Positions 7,264-15,849 of a DNA stretch of 51,969 bases are shown piece after piece. The position numbers were made by a program, and so were the translations under genes. Source of the DNA: Oscillospiraceae bacterium (lineage in GTDB: Bacteria > Bacillota > Clostridia > Oscillospirales > CAG-272); NCBI GenBank assembly GCA_015064415.1, contig SVSG01000015.1, positions 1 through 51,969 of the forward strand. The letters run 5' to 3'. Within the stretch, counting starts at the first letter, position 1, and each line of letters begins with the position of its first letter. The notes beneath the pieces are model-generated. The model searched no databases, was not told the DNA's origin, and saw nothing but the letters and a program-made list of their open reading frames with translations.

Positions 7264-7674
7264 TTACAGCCATCCGACAACGTACAGCACGCCAAGCGCG
7301 AGAAGCCCCGCGCCCATCACCGCCAACACCGCGCTCTCGATCACGCGAAGAGTGCGCCGCCCCTTGGCGGCCGTTTCCCGCTCCTCCTTGCCGACGCGCG
7401 CGCCCGCGACCTCGTCCTGCGGCAAAAGCGCTGTCCATTCCTTTTGCACCGTGTAAAAAAGGAAGCCGCCAAGTGCAAGACACGCGCCGCTCATCCAAAG
7501 CGCCGTGATGCCGACAAGTAACGTGTATTTGCCGCCGATGGCGATGGTCAGAATGCAAAAAAGCATCAAAAACGCCCATACGGCCTGCGCTATTTTCTCC
7601 AAACGCGCTCTTTTTCTTGCAAGCGTCAGGGTCGGGGCCTCAAACTCCGGTTTGATCTTTTTGTAACGGGACAT
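7264..7674 (-). CDS. Small membrane protein of unknown function
   Basis: 136 residues starting MSRYKKIKPEFEAPTLTLAR. There are three hydrophobic segments: AVWAFLMLFCILTIAIGG (about 32-49), LVGITALWMSGACLALGGFL (about 53-73) and, at the end, VIESAVLAVMGAGLLALGVL. A charged cytoplasmic-looking loop with KEERETAAKGRR separates the second and third. The start at 7674 has GGAGG 8 bases upstream and lies 35 bases inside the preceding gene, so the two are translationally coupled. I do not recognise the family. Last gene of the araB-led minus-strand run. Confidence 0.7.
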   Translation of the reverse strand: MSRYKKIKPEFEAPTLTLARKRARLEKIAQAVWAFLMLFCILTIAIGGKYTLLVGITALWMSGACLALGGFLFYTVQKEWTALLPQDEVAGARVGKEERETAAKGRRTLRVIESAVLAVMGAGLLALGVLYVVGWL

Positions 7675-8170
7675 CGCGCGCCTCCTTACTTTTTTCAAGC
7701 AGCGCGGCCATGCGCGCATCGGGGCAAAGCAGTATCTCGCACTCGCCGTCCGCGTTCGAGACGGAAAGCACCAGCGCCTCGGCAGGGCGCAGGTCGGGCG
7801 CGTAGTTATAGCGCTTGATCCCCTTCGGGGGACGTTTGTTCTGCGCGCCAAGCGGGGTGACGGCGGTGATCTCCGTGAGCCCCACACGGCAGACCAGCTG
7901 CATCTTGTCGCCGCCGCGGTACAAATAGACCTCAAGGTCGGTGTCACCGTCCTCATAGGCGCGGATGCGGTACAGATGCCGCGTGGCAAGATAACGCGCG
8001 ATCAGCTGGATGGCGGGCAACAAAAGGATCAACCCCACCGATTGCCAGAGCGCGGGATGCGGCCCCAAGGCGGCGGATGCGGCAAAGCTGACACCCGCAA
8101 GCACGAAAAGCCACATCACCGTGATATGCGCCAGATAATTTTTGCGTATCGGTCGATAATCGTACGTCAT
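7640..8170 (-). CDS. Membrane protein of unknown function
   Basis: 176 residues. Two membrane helices lie near the N-terminus (ITVMWLFVLAGVSFAASAAL and SVGLILLLPAIQLIARYL), followed by a cytoplasmic domain of about 115 residues with a beta-rich look (DLEVYLYRGGDKMQLVCRVG, EALVLSVSNADGECEILLCP). This 2-TM plus PH-like layout occurs in small hypothetical proteins of Clostridia; the protein at 31072-31638 has a similar plan. It starts 37 bases after the stop of the upstream membrane-anchored gene and overlaps the next one. No function can be given. Confidence 0.7.
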   Translation of the reverse strand: MTYDYRPIRKNYLAHITVMWLFVLAGVSFAASAALGPHPALWQSVGLILLLPAIQLIARYLATRHLYRIRAYEDGDTDLEVYLYRGGDKMQLVCRVGLTEITAVTPLGAQNKRPPKGIKRYNYAPDLRPAEALVLSVSNADGECEILLCPDARMAALLEKSKEARDVPLQKDQTGV

Positions 8171-8207
8171 TTTTTCAATATCCCCCCAAACGGGTCGGGA
8201 AAACCCG

Positions 8208-8909
8208 TTATTTTGCGATGATCTCCTTCTCGGTTTCGGAAAGCGCGCGCTCCGTACTCACGCTCTCGCGGTGGAAAAGGCGCAGCGTGCCGTAGCTTTC
8301 CATCTCCTCGCCATAGCACATATCCAGATAGATGACCACCGTGTCCTCCACCAGCTCCACCCCGTCAAAGGTATAGCGGATAAAGGTATACAGCGAGTTT
8401 GTGTCGATCTCACACGAGGTGGGCGTGATCACGCGCTCCTTTGTTACGATATCGTCCTTGTCCTTCTTTTCGTAATCGGCGGGCGTGACGTCGATATACT
8501 GCGTCAGCTTAAGAGAAAAGACCTCCGCGCCGCGCGGCGGCACCTCGGCAAGCTGATGATCCTCTGCCAGATGCTCCAGCGTGCTGTTGTTATAAAACAG
8601 CAACAGCTGCACCTGATCCGCCTCCTTGATGAAGTAGCAATAGTCCAGATTGAAGTAGGCGTAATTCTCCGCCCCCTCCGTGTATTTCACCTGCTCTTGC
8701 TCCAAAATCGTGAGGGCGTTGCCGTTTTTTTCGTACGCCGCAGACAAGACCTTGTTGTCCGCGATCTCGGAAAGCGCGCTTGGCGTGCGCTGTGAAAAGG
8801 CCATGCGCCAGATCAGCACCGTGCACATGCCGATGATCACCAGCACAAGAAGCGCGCGCAAAATATGCCCAATGATCCAAAGCGCATAGCTTGATTTCGG
8901 TTTTCCCAT
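8208..8909 (-). CDS. Membrane-anchored protein of unknown function
   Basis: 233 residues. One N-terminal helix (LWIIGHILRALLVLVIIGMCTVLIW, about 11-35) anchors a soluble domain of about 195 residues that should face the outside. The domain is rich in aromatic and acidic residues (NYAYFNLDYCYFIKEADQVQ, LLFYNNSTLEHLAEDH, VVIYLDMCYGEEMESYG) and has no motif I know. AGGAAA precedes the start, which lies one base after the stop of araB, so it is in the same transcription unit. A function in sugar metabolism is not implied by sequence. Confidence 0.7.
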   Translation of the reverse strand: MGKPKSSYALWIIGHILRALLVLVIIGMCTVLIWRMAFSQRTPSALSEIADNKVLSAAYEKNGNALTILEQEQVKYTEGAENYAYFNLDYCYFIKEADQVQLLLFYNNSTLEHLAEDHQLAEVPPRGAEVFSLKLTQYIDVTPADYEKKDKDDIVTKERVITPTSCEIDTNSLYTFIRYTFDGVELVEDTVVIYLDMCYGEEMESYGTLRLFHRESVSTERALSETEKEIIAK

Positions 8910-8910
8910 A

Positions 8911-10572
8911 TCAGTTTCCTTTCTGTGCGGCCGCGAGCGCGCGCAGGCGCGCCATCACGTTGTTGTCGCCGCGTCCGAAGTAATCATGCAGCCGTTTGTA
9001 CTCCGCGTACAGGTCGGAATATACGGCAAAACTCGCACCGTTTGGGGTGTAAATGCGATCCGCATCCGCGTGCATACGCTCGATGCCTTCCGTGGGCGTC
9101 GCGTGAACTCCCGCCGCCACGGCGGCGCCGATGGCGGCACCGAGTGCGGGGGCCTGCGCCGTTTTCGTCACCGTGATGGGGCGTCCCAGCACGTCGGCGT
9201 ACAGTTGCATGGTAAAGGGGTCCTTGCGCGCGATGCCGCCCGTGGCGATAATGCGCCCGATGGACACGCCGTTTTGCTCAAAATTTTCAATGATGTTCCG
9301 CGCGCCGAAGGCGGTCGCCTCCAGAAGGGCGCGAAGCATATCCTCGGGCGCGGTGGCCTGCGTCAGCCCCACGAAGCACCCCGAAAGGTCAGAATTGACC
9401 AGAATACTGCGGTTGCCGTTAAACCAGTTGAGCGCAAGCAGCCCGCTCTCGCCCGGCTTTTTTGCCGCCGCCTTTTCCAAAAGCAGGGGCAGCATGCCGA
9501 TGCCGCGTGCGGCGGCCTCGCGGGCATAGGCGGGGGAGGTCAGATTGGCGGCGGCAAAGGCGAAATGGTCGCCAAGCGAGCAAAGCCCCGCCTCATAGCC
9601 GTAAAAGCCCGGCACGATCCCGTCCTTCACGGTGCCGCAAATGCCCGGCACCTTGGCATCACGGTCTCCCACGGCCATGAAGCACCCGGAGGTGCCCAGC
9701 ACCGCGAACATATCCCCCGCGCGGGAGAGCCCCACGGCGGTGCCTGCCGCATGTCCGTCCGGCATGGCAACGGCCACGGCCGTGCCTGCGCAAAGGCCGA
9801 GTTTTTTTGCATATTCCGCGCAAAGCGCGCCCGCCCTCTCGCCGTAAAGCAAGAGCTCGCCGTCAAGCTTTTGCAGTACCGTATCCCCGAATTTCGGATC
9901 CACGGCGTCAAAATATTCCTTTTTCGGGTAACCCGTACCCGCCACAAAATGGCTTTTATACGCGGCAAAATGATAGCTGCGCACCCTTGTGCCCGTGAGG
10001 GTCTGCACCAGCCAATCGCCCCCTTCAAGGAAGCGGTCTGCGGCCGCGTACACGGCGGGGGCCTCGGCCATCACCTGATACATTTTGGCAAACGTCCATT
10101 CGTCATCCACCTTGCCGCCGCAACGGGCAAGGAAGGCCTCGTTTCGCGCCCGCGCCACCTTTGTGAGGCGGTCGGCGTACTTTTTCGCGGCGTGGTGCTT
10201 CCACAAAATGGCATAGGCAAGGGGCGTTTGCTCAAATTCGGGCAACAGACACAACGGCGTGCCCGCGCTGTCCACGGAAAGCAACGTGCAGCTGGTAAAA
10301 TCAATACCAAGCCCCACCACGTCGGCGGCGTTCACGCCGGCTTTCTCCAGCACGGCGGGGATCACGTTTTCCAGCACCTGCAGATAGTCGGCGGGGTGCT
10401 GCAGGGCAAAATTAGCGGGTAGCGTCTCACCCGTGGCACAAAACTCACGGTCCATCACGCCATGCGGATACTCCATCACGGCGTCCGCAAGCTCGCGCCC
10501 GTTTTCGGCGTCCACCAAAAGCGCGCGCCCCGAAAGCGTGCCGAAATCCACTCCTATGGTATACTTAGCCAC
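8911..10572 (-). CDS. araB: FGGY-family kinase, probably ribulokinase
   Basis: 553 residues. The FGGY/actin-like ATPase fold is plain: IGVDFGTLSGRALLVD at the start, VGLGIDFTSCTLLSVD, GGKVDDEWTFAKMYQV, AVAMPDGHAAGTAVG, VLGTSGCFMAV (phosphate loop) and the C-terminal ATEATGG-like IIATGGIARKDPFTMQLYAD. Length and the IDFTS and KVDDEW blocks fit L-ribulokinase (AraB), which phosphorylates L-ribulose in arabinose catabolism; araA and araD are not in the window, so substrate is inferred. I use GTG 10572 because AGGGGGA lies 6 bases before it; ATG 10596 is possible. First gene of a minus-strand run with three small membrane proteins. Confidence 0.85.
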   Translation of the reverse strand: MAKYTIGVDFGTLSGRALLVDAENGRELADAVMEYPHGVMDREFCATGETLPANFALQHPADYLQVLENVIPAVLEKAGVNAADVVGLGIDFTSCTLLSVDSAGTPLCLLPEFEQTPLAYAILWKHHAAKKYADRLTKVARARNEAFLARCGGKVDDEWTFAKMYQVMAEAPAVYAAADRFLEGGDWLVQTLTGTRVRSYHFAAYKSHFVAGTGYPKKEYFDAVDPKFGDTVLQKLDGELLLYGERAGALCAEYAKKLGLCAGTAVAVAMPDGHAAGTAVGLSRAGDMFAVLGTSGCFMAVGDRDAKVPGICGTVKDGIVPGFYGYEAGLCSLGDHFAFAAANLTSPAYAREAAARGIGMLPLLLEKAAAKKPGESGLLALNWFNGNRSILVNSDLSGCFVGLTQATAPEDMLRALLEATAFGARNIIENFEQNGVSIGRIIATGGIARKDPFTMQLYADVLGRPITVTKTAQAPALGAAIGAAVAAGVHATPTEGIERMHADADRIYTPNGASFAVYSDLYAEYKRLHDYFGRGDNNVMARLRALAAAQKGN

Positions 10573-10605
10573 GGTCAGTCCCCCTTTTACGGTCATTACC
10601 TTATT

Positions 10606-10634
10606 ATTGTATATCAAAACGGAAAAAAAGTCAA
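10606..10634 (-). promoter_or_regulatory. Promoter of the araB operon
   Basis: TTGACT (10634-10629) and TACAAT (10611-10606) on the minus strand, spacer 17. Confidence 0.7.
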
Positions 10635-10676
10635 ATGAATTCTGTGTGAAGAGGGGAAATTGCCGTTTTTTCACGC

Positions 10677-10705
10677 TTGACAGAGCGTTTGGAATATGCT
10701 ATCAT
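10677..10705 (+). promoter_or_regulatory. Promoter of the Mbeg1-like hydrolase gene
   Basis: TTGACA (10677-10682) and TATCAT (10700-10705), spacer 17, back to back with the araB promoter. Confidence 0.75.
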
Positions 10706-10738
10706 AAAGGCGAAATGCTTTTTTGAAAGGAGAGCGCC

Positions 10739-11827
10739 GTGAGCAACCTTTTTGATTATCTGGACTGGCGGGGCGACCTTGGCTTCGGCAGTGTTCCCCT
10801 TTGCACCGTGGATGCCCTTGCCTTTGCGGTGATTTCCTACGTGCCCACCGTGGGGGTGGTGCCCGCCTCGCCGCGCGAGGAGCCCGTCCGCTTTGCCGAC
10901 GCGGTAAAGGCGTATTTTGAAAAAACGGGAAACAGCGAGGACACCAATCAGAACCACAAATTTCTTGCCGCCGCCGCGCGCACCACGCGCTTCGGCCCCT
11001 TGCGCGTGCTGGCCGCCGCACAGGAGCTGAGCCGCGAGAACGGCATTCAGTTTTCTGCCTACACGCTGCTGCTACCGGGGCAAAATCTTTTCGTGTGCTT
11101 TGAGGGCACGGACGATTCGCTGATCGGGTGGCAGGAGGACCTGCGCATGAGCTACGAGTGCCCCGTCCCCGCCCAGCTGCGCGCCGTCGAATACCTGCGC
11201 GAGGTGGCCGCCGCCCACCCGCTGCGCCGCATCTTCGTCGGGGGGCACTCCAAAGGCGGCAATCTTGCCATGTACTCCGCCGTCAAATGCGGGCCCGAGG
11301 TGCGCCACCGCATCCGCCGCGTGTTTAACTTCGACGGCCCCGGCTTTTGCGACGATACCCTTTCCTCCCCCGCCTACGCCGAGCTGCGCGCGCGCATCGA
11401 AAGCTACCTGCCCGAGTCCTCGATCGTCGGGGTGCTGATGGAGCACGACACCAACTATCGCGTGATCCAAAGCTCCGCCAAGGGGCTTGCCCAGCACGAG
11501 CCGCTCACCTGGCAGCTCCTCGGCACCGATTTTCTCTATGCCACCGAGCGTACTGCCTTCGGCAAGCGCACCGAGGCGATCATCGACCATTTTCACACCC
11601 ACTTTTCCCCCGAGCGCAAGCGCCTGTTTACCAAGGCGCTGTTCACCGTGCTGGAGGCCACCGAGCAGCAGACCGTCTCCGGCATTGCCAACAACAAGCT
11701 GAAAAGCCTGAAAAACGTGCTGCGCAGCTTTTCCGACTTCGACCCCGAGGTGCGTGAGCTGCTCAGCGAAACGATCACCGCCCTAGCGGAGGCCAACCGC
11801 ACCGTCCGCCGCGCGGAGAAAGAGTAG
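10739..11827 (+). CDS. Mbeg1-like (DUF2974) alpha/beta hydrolase
   Basis: 362 residues. The nucleophile elbow GGHSKGGNLAMYSAV (about 174-188) and FVCFEGTDDSLIGWQEDLRM before it are typical of the Mbeg1-like/DUF2974 group of alpha/beta hydrolases common in gut Clostridia; FNFDGPGFCDD follows as in lipases of the class 3 type. The N-terminus (NLFDYLDWRGDLGFGSVPLCTVDALAF) matches the group start. No signal peptide is seen, so it is probably cytoplasmic; substrate unknown. GTG 10739 is chosen because AAAGGAGAG is 5 bases upstream. Single gene with its own promoter, followed by a family C palindrome. Confidence 0.85.
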   Translation: MSNLFDYLDWRGDLGFGSVPLCTVDALAFAVISYVPTVGVVPASPREEPVRFADAVKAYFEKTGNSEDTNQNHKFLAAAARTTRFGPLRVLAAAQELSRENGIQFSAYTLLLPGQNLFVCFEGTDDSLIGWQEDLRMSYECPVPAQLRAVEYLREVAAAHPLRRIFVGGHSKGGNLAMYSAVKCGPEVRHRIRRVFNFDGPGFCDDTLSSPAYAELRARIESYLPESSIVGVLMEHDTNYRVIQSSAKGLAQHEPLTWQLLGTDFLYATERTAFGKRTEAIIDHFHTHFSPERKRLFTKALFTVLEATEQQTVSGIANNKLKSLKNVLRSFSDFDPEVRELLSETITALAEANRTVRRAEKE

Positions 11828-11851
11828 GAGAGGTGTTGGGGGGAGGTTTTT

Positions 11852-11885
11852 GCGGGGGAGGACTTTTGCAAAAGTCCTCCCCCGC
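11852..11885. repeat. Family C palindrome (copy 3)
   Basis: Perfect 34-base palindrome, arm GCGGGGGAGGACTTTTG, 24 bases after the hydrolase stop, followed by CCCCCTTTCAAAAGC. Confidence 0.85.
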
Positions 11886-12067
11886 GCCCCCTTTCAAAAG
11901 CTTTTACACAAAAAGGCAAGGCATACAAAGCGCACCGCCGCATTATTCGCACAAACCCGTAGGGCGGTTGTCCTCGCCCGCGCGAAGCGCGATGCGAGCA
12001 CGTCGCTTCTGCTTCGCGAAAGCGCGGGGCTTGCTCCCGCCGCCACCCGCGATGTTTTTCCGTCCGT

Positions 12068-12280
12068 GTCATCCTGAGCGTAGTCGAAGTTTGCGAGGTG
12101 CAGCGAAGCAAACGAGCAAACCGCAACGCGAAGCCGTTGCGGGATCTAAGCAAAAGCGTTGCAGTTCTATGCACATAAAGTAACATTTGCAGAGGAGTTT
12201 GGCGCGTACACACCGCGCCCGCGCTTGCTTTGCGCGGGCGAGATCCTTCGGCTCGCGTTTGTTCGCTCGCTCAGGATGAC
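12068..12280 (+). repeat. Family A dispersed repeat, full copy
   Basis: 213 bases bounded by GTCATCCTGAGCG and its complement CGCTCAGGATGAC. No transposase inside. Very similar to 44599-44810 and, reversed, 47998-48210. On the right it continues into AAAACTTTTTGTTTTTTGAA, which also accompanies the other copies. Confidence 0.85.
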
Positions 12281-12366
12281 GCAAAAAAAGAGAAAACTTT
12301 TTGTTTTTTGAAAACAGCACACAAACCCATAGAACGGTATTGCCTCATTGTTCGCACTTACAAAAC

Positions 12367-12494
12367 GCCTCCCTTGTGTAAAGGGAGGTGCCGAGCTCGA
12401 CTCGCCGCAGGCGTGGCAGGGGGAGGCGGAGGGATTGTAAATCGCTGACAATCCCTCACCCGCTTACGCGGGAGCTCCCTTTGCACAAGGGAGC
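12367..12494. repeat. MITE-like element with nested inverted repeats
   Basis: Outer ends GCCTCCCTTGTGTAAAGG and the complement of GCTCCCTTTGCACAAGG; inner arms GAGGGATTGT (near 12430) and ACAATCCCTC (near 12450). Each outer end is itself a hairpin. No coding capacity. Confidence 0.65.
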
Positions 12495-12582
12495 CCAATG
12501 TAGCCACGCTCTTCAGCGGAAAATCAGCGCACAAACCCGCCGTCATCCGCGATGCACAAAACGGCTTCGCACAAACCCGTAG

Positions 12583-12601
12583 GGGCGAACAGTGTTCGCC
12601 C
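12583..12601. repeat. Family B palindrome
   Basis: GGGCGAAC and GTTCGCCC, preceded by CCCGTAG and followed by GCAATCCCCGATGCACAAAA. Confidence 0.7.
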
Positions 12602-12642
12602 GCAATCCCCGATGCACAAAACGGCTATGCACAAATCCGTAG

Positions 12643-12662
12643 GGGTCATTCACGAATGACCC
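12643..12662. repeat. Family B palindrome
   Basis: GGGTCATTC and GAATGACCC around AC, with the same flanks as the copy 60 bases earlier but a different stem, both arms changed together. Confidence 0.7.
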
Positions 12663-12696
12663 GCCATCCGCGATGCATATCTGTCTATCTATAAAC

Positions 12697-12742
12697 AAAA
12701 ACCGCAATTACTCGCACCGTTTGGCGGGTAATTGCGGTTTTT
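12697..12742. terminator. Bidirectional terminator
   Basis: AACCGCAATTAC and GTAATTGCGGTT form a long stem with A and T runs outside. It lies 20 bases after the stop of the minus-strand serine hydrolase. Confidence 0.8.
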
Positions 12743-12762
12743 TATTGTTCTGCAAAGAAAAA

Positions 12763-13794
12763 TCACTTGCCTGCAAGCTCGGTGAGCACCAGCTCGGGGA
12801 TGCGTTCACGCAGGGCGTTGCACTCGGTATTGATCATCGTCACCACGCCGTAGCCCGACACGGGATCGACGAAAAGCGAGGAGGAATAGGGCGGCGCGTA
12901 GCCGTGGTGCCCAAGCAGGGTATGCTCTCCCAGCGCTTGCATCCGCATCGTGAGCCCGTAGCTGTATTTCTCGTCCGGCTTCGCGTGCACACGGCACATC
13001 TCGGCAAACGTGTCCTCGCCAAGCAAGGGCGTGCCGTCCTCGGCCTTGCAACCGCGCAAAAGGCAACGTGCCATCTTGCACAGCTCCTCCGCGTTGCTGT
13101 AAAGCCCGCCCGCCGCCATACGCGCGGCATTTTCCTTGATGCGGCGATACGGAACGGGATCCCCCGCCTCGTTGCGATCGTGCGGCACGCTGATCGGATA
13201 GGTCGCCGCCACGCGCAGGTCAAAGGTGGTCTGTTCCATGCCAAGTGGCGTGAGCACCGCCTCCTCTACAAGCTCGGTAAAGCGCTTGCCCGTCACGCGC
13301 TCCGCGCAAAGGGAGGCAAGGCGGATGCCGAGATTGGAATACAGATATTTCCCCTCCCCCGGCTTTGCCACAAGATCGGCCGCGGGCAGCTCCACGCGCA
13401 GCGTGGGCCCCAGTGCCGCCTCGTCGCGCGCGCCCTCCGGCGTGTACTCCGAGGGGAGCCCCGATGTATGCGAAAGTAACAGACGTAGGGTGATTTTCTC
13501 GACCGCGTCCCCGTCCTTGAGGGTGAGCCACGGCACCCAGGTCTTGACCGGCTCATCCAGAGAGAGCAGTCCTTTTTCGACCAGCCGCAAAATGGTGATG
13601 CCCGTGAAGATCTTGGTGATGGAGGCCGCGCGGTGCATCGACTTGCCCGTGACGGGTACGTCGGGGCGATCCGTGCTCTCCACGCCAAAGCCGCGCGAAA
13701 AGATCACGCCCTCGCGGTCGGTCACCGCCACGGCGATGCCTGCCACGCGCTCCTCCAGGCGCCATTGTTCGATGGTTTGTTCGAAGTTGTACAT
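12763..13794 (-). CDS. Beta-lactamase-family serine hydrolase
   Basis: 343 residues with the three active-site motifs of class C beta-lactamase/esterase/DD-peptidase-like proteins: S-I-T-K (58-61, catalytic serine and lysine, in HRAASITKIFTG), Y-S-N (152-154, in KYLYSNLGIRLA) and a late HHG (in LLGHHGYAPPYSSS) where KTG would stand in true beta-lactamases. HTSGLPSEYTPEG (109-121) is another family signature. No signal peptide, so probably an intracellular esterase or amidase; resistance is not implied. ATG 13794 is the natural start although no ribosome site is visible: a family C palindrome lies 13 bases upstream. A TTG 33 bases earlier would place the N-terminus inside that repeat. Terminator at 12697-12742. 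Confidence 0.85.
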   Translation of the reverse strand: MYNFEQTIEQWRLEERVAGIAVAVTDREGVIFSRGFGVESTDRPDVPVTGKSMHRAASITKIFTGITILRLVEKGLLSLDEPVKTWVPWLTLKDGDAVEKITLRLLLSHTSGLPSEYTPEGARDEAALGPTLRVELPAADLVAKPGEGKYLYSNLGIRLASLCAERVTGKRFTELVEEAVLTPLGMEQTTFDLRVAATYPISVPHDRNEAGDPVPYRRIKENAARMAAGGLYSNAEELCKMARCLLRGCKAEDGTPLLGEDTFAEMCRVHAKPDEKYSYGLTMRMQALGEHTLLGHHGYAPPYSSSLFVDPVSGYGVVTMINTECNALRERIPELVLTELAGK

Positions 13795-13807
13795 GGTTGG
13801 TTTTTTT

Positions 13808-13841
13808 GTGGAGAAAACCTTTTGCAAAAGATTTTCCCCAC
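13808..13841. repeat. Family C palindrome (copy 4, imperfect)
   Basis: GTGGAGAAAACCTTTTG and CAAAAGATTTTCCCCAC pair with two mismatches. Unlike most copies it lies upstream of a gene, 13 bases before the ATG of the serine hydrolase. Confidence 0.75.
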
Positions 13842-14222
13842 ACCCCTTTCGAAAATCTTTGGATCAAGGTTAGGGCGAGTGCGAGCCAAAAGCGTTGACG
13901 GTTTGTATGCTGCCATTTTTGCGATTACCCGCCAAACGGTGCGAGTTTTCGTAAACAACGCGGCTACGTTGGCCTTCCCCAAGGAGGGGAAGTTGCCCTC
14001 GCTTCGCGAGCGCGTCGACACAACGCTCGGCGTTGGTCGCGGGGGACCGCGACAGCGGTGGATGAGGATGTCGGCACACACATGCCGGGAAAGCGCCCTG
14101 CCGTCCGCTTGTTTGTGGGTGTGCGCCATCCTTTGTGCATCGCGGATGGCGGCGGGAGCAAGCCCCCGCCCTACGGGTTTGTATGCTGTTTTCAAGAAAG
14201 CAAAAAGGTTTCTCTGTATTGC

Positions 14223-14325
14223 GTCATCCTGAGCGAGCGCACGAACGCGAGTCGAAGGATCTCGGCCGCGCAAAGCAAGCGCGGACGCGGTGTGTATACG
14301 CCAAACTCCTCTGCAAATATTGCTT
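14223..14325 (-). repeat. Family A dispersed repeat, half copy
   Basis: Same orientation as 47998-48210; matches its left half from GTCATCCTGAGCGAGCGCAC to about 14325, where similarity stops. Confidence 0.7.
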
Positions 14326-14516
14326 TCCGTATGCGCGGGCTCCTTCCACCACTTCGTGGTCCCCCTCCCTCCCGGAGGGAGGCTTATGGGCGCATTCCCG
14401 CAAGCAAGGCGGCGACACACTTTGTATCCCTTGCCTTTTCGTGCAAGGGTTTTCTGTCCTCGCCTTGCGGCGAGCACGCCGATGTGCCACTGCGTGGCAA
14501 TCGCGGAGGGGGTGCG

Positions 14517-14541
14517 GACCCCCTTTTTGCAAAAAGGGGTC
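14517..14541. repeat. Family C palindrome (copy 5)
   Basis: GACCCCCTTTTTG and CAAAAAGGGGTC, 12 bases after the stop of the minus-strand HAD gene. The central CTTTTTGCAAAAAG is kept while the outer arm differs from all other copies. Confidence 0.75.
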
Positions 14542-14553
14542 CCCCGCCATATC

Positions 14554-15267
14554 TCACCCTCTAAGCTCCCTCACATACGCCAGCAGATCGTCGAAGTTGC
14601 CGCGCGGGAAGGCGGTGATATCCACGCCCTCGCGGTTGAGCAGATAATTGTTCAAAAGCAAAAACACGGGCATTCCAAGCGCCTTTGCCGCCATATCCTC
14701 GCCCGCATCGTTGCCGACCATCAGACACTCCTCGGGGGCAAGCCCGAGCTTGTTGGTAACGGCGCGGAAGTAGCCGGGATGCGGCTTGCAATAGGAAGAA
14801 TTCTCATAAGCGGTGAAAAATTCGACCTCGGCGGGGTCGATGCCCGCCCACTGCAAGCGCTTGTAGGTTGCGATCGAGGGGAAGAGGGGATTTGTTGCGA
14901 TGCATACGCGAAGCCCCATTTCGCGGCACGCGCGCAGCGCGGGCGCGGCTTTGGGATCAAACTCGCACGCATCCTTGGCGTTGTCGAACTCGGTTTCGTA
15001 AAACTCGGCAAATTTTGCCTCATCGTCGCGCGCATTTTCGCCGAAAATTTTGCAAAACTCATCCCAGAACGCCTGCTCGTTTGTGCGCGAGCCGTCGTTG
15101 TGGTACATTGCCTTGGTGCCGACCATAATGGCGTTGATCAGGGCGTTGGGGTCATAGCCGTGGGGCACCATATGGCGCGCCAGCATTCCGAAATAGTACT
15201 TACAAAAGCTGTCCACGTCCATCGGGAGCAGCGTTCCGTCCAGATCGAAGCAGACTGCCTTGATCAT
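14554..15267 (-). CDS. HAD-superfamily hydrolase (phosphatase-like)
   Basis: 237 residues. Motif I FDLDGTLLP (7-15) carries both catalytic aspartates, motif II is IATNPLFPS, motif III the lysine in SYCKPHPGYF, and motif IV GNDAGEDMAAKALGM. The cap between residues 15 and 110 is mostly helical (C1 type). Members dephosphorylate small metabolites; the substrate cannot be told. The ATG overlaps the stop of the cyclophilin gene (ATGA at 15267-15264), so the two are translated in tandem. Confidence 0.85.
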   Translation of the reverse strand: MIKAVCFDLDGTLLPMDVDSFCKYYFGMLARHMVPHGYDPNALINAIMVGTKAMYHNDGSRTNEQAFWDEFCKIFGENARDDEAKFAEFYETEFDNAKDACEFDPKAAPALRACREMGLRVCIATNPLFPSIATYKRLQWAGIDPAEVEFFTAYENSSYCKPHPGYFRAVTNKLGLAPEECLMVGNDAGEDMAAKALGMPVFLLLNNYLLNREGVDITAFPRGNFDDLLAYVRELRG

Positions 15268-15767
15268 TTGATCTCCTCAATGGTTTCGATGACCACGGGC
15301 GTGCGCGGCACGTCCTGCATATAGTAGCCGTAGTTACCGGTTTCGACGTTGGCGATCCGATCGATGATCTCATCACCCTCGATGACCTTACCAAAGCCCG
15401 CGTACTGGCCGTCCAGGTGCGGTGCCGCCTTGTGCATCACGAAGAACTGGGAGGAGGCGGAGTTGGGATCCATCGTGCGCGCCATGGAAAGCACGCCGCG
15501 GGTGTGCTTGAGGGTGTTCTGCGCGAAGCCGTTGGCGCGGAACTCGCCGCGGATGGCGGGGGTGTCCTTCTCGCTCATATCCTCGTAGTAGCCGCCGCCC
15601 TGCAGCATAAAGCCGGCGATCACGCGGTGGAAGATCAGGCCGTCAAAGAATTTCTCGTTTGCAAGCTTGAGGAAGTTGGCAACCGTCAAGGGTGCCATCT
15701 CGGGGTAAAGCTCGGCCACCATCGTGCCGTAATTCTTGACTGCAATTTTAATCTTGGGGTGTTCCAT
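15264..15767 (-). CDS. Cyclophilin-type peptidyl-prolyl cis-trans isomerase
   Basis: 167 residues, one cyclophilin domain and no signal peptide, so a cytoplasmic folding catalyst. Active-site blocks are visible: FDGLIFHRVIAGFMLQGGG with the catalytic arginine, SMARTMDPNSASSQFFVMHK, and LDGQYAGFGKVIEGDEIID. The substrate-pocket tryptophan of human cyclophilin A is not present, as in many bacterial forms. The start at 15767 has GAGG 8 bases upstream; ATG 15773 is too close to it. Overlaps the following HAD gene by 4 bases. Confidence 0.9.
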   Translation of the reverse strand: MEHPKIKIAVKNYGTMVAELYPEMAPLTVANFLKLANEKFFDGLIFHRVIAGFMLQGGGYYEDMSEKDTPAIRGEFRANGFAQNTLKHTRGVLSMARTMDPNSASSQFFVMHKAAPHLDGQYAGFGKVIEGDEIIDRIANVETGNYGYYMQDVPRTPVVIETIEEIK

Positions 15768-15849
15768 TTTCATATCCTCACTTTCAAATTTTTGACTGAT
15801 TTATGGTGTTTTTGATCGCAGATCGCCGCGAAGAAACATTCTTATTTTC

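Larger units (their letters stand above)
11828..12762. other. Repeat-filled gap, no gene seen
   Basis: In order: family C palindrome (11852-11885) with its CCCCTTTCAAAA flank, a diverged GTCCTCGCCC stretch (11960-12050), a full family A repeat (12068-12280), a MITE-like element (12367-12494), two family B palindromes (12583-12601, 12643-12662) in near-tandem copies of a 60-base unit ending CGATGCACAAAACGG, and a hairpin terminator (12697-12742). Confidence 0.7.
13795..14553. other. Repeat-filled gap, no gene seen
   Basis: Contains family C palindromes at both ends (13808-13841, 14517-14541), a fragment around 13970-14130 (TTGGCCTTCCCCAAGGAGGG, later GGATGAGGATGTCGGC) that recurs at 30385-30500, a half copy of the family A repeat (14223-14325) and MITE-type text near 14340-14390. 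Open frames here are accidental. Confidence 0.65.

Noticed and set aside
11828..12762. CRISPR-like impression from repeated palindromes
   Set aside because: Repeats are irregularly spaced, differ in stem sequence and have no unique 30-40 base spacers or cas genes.
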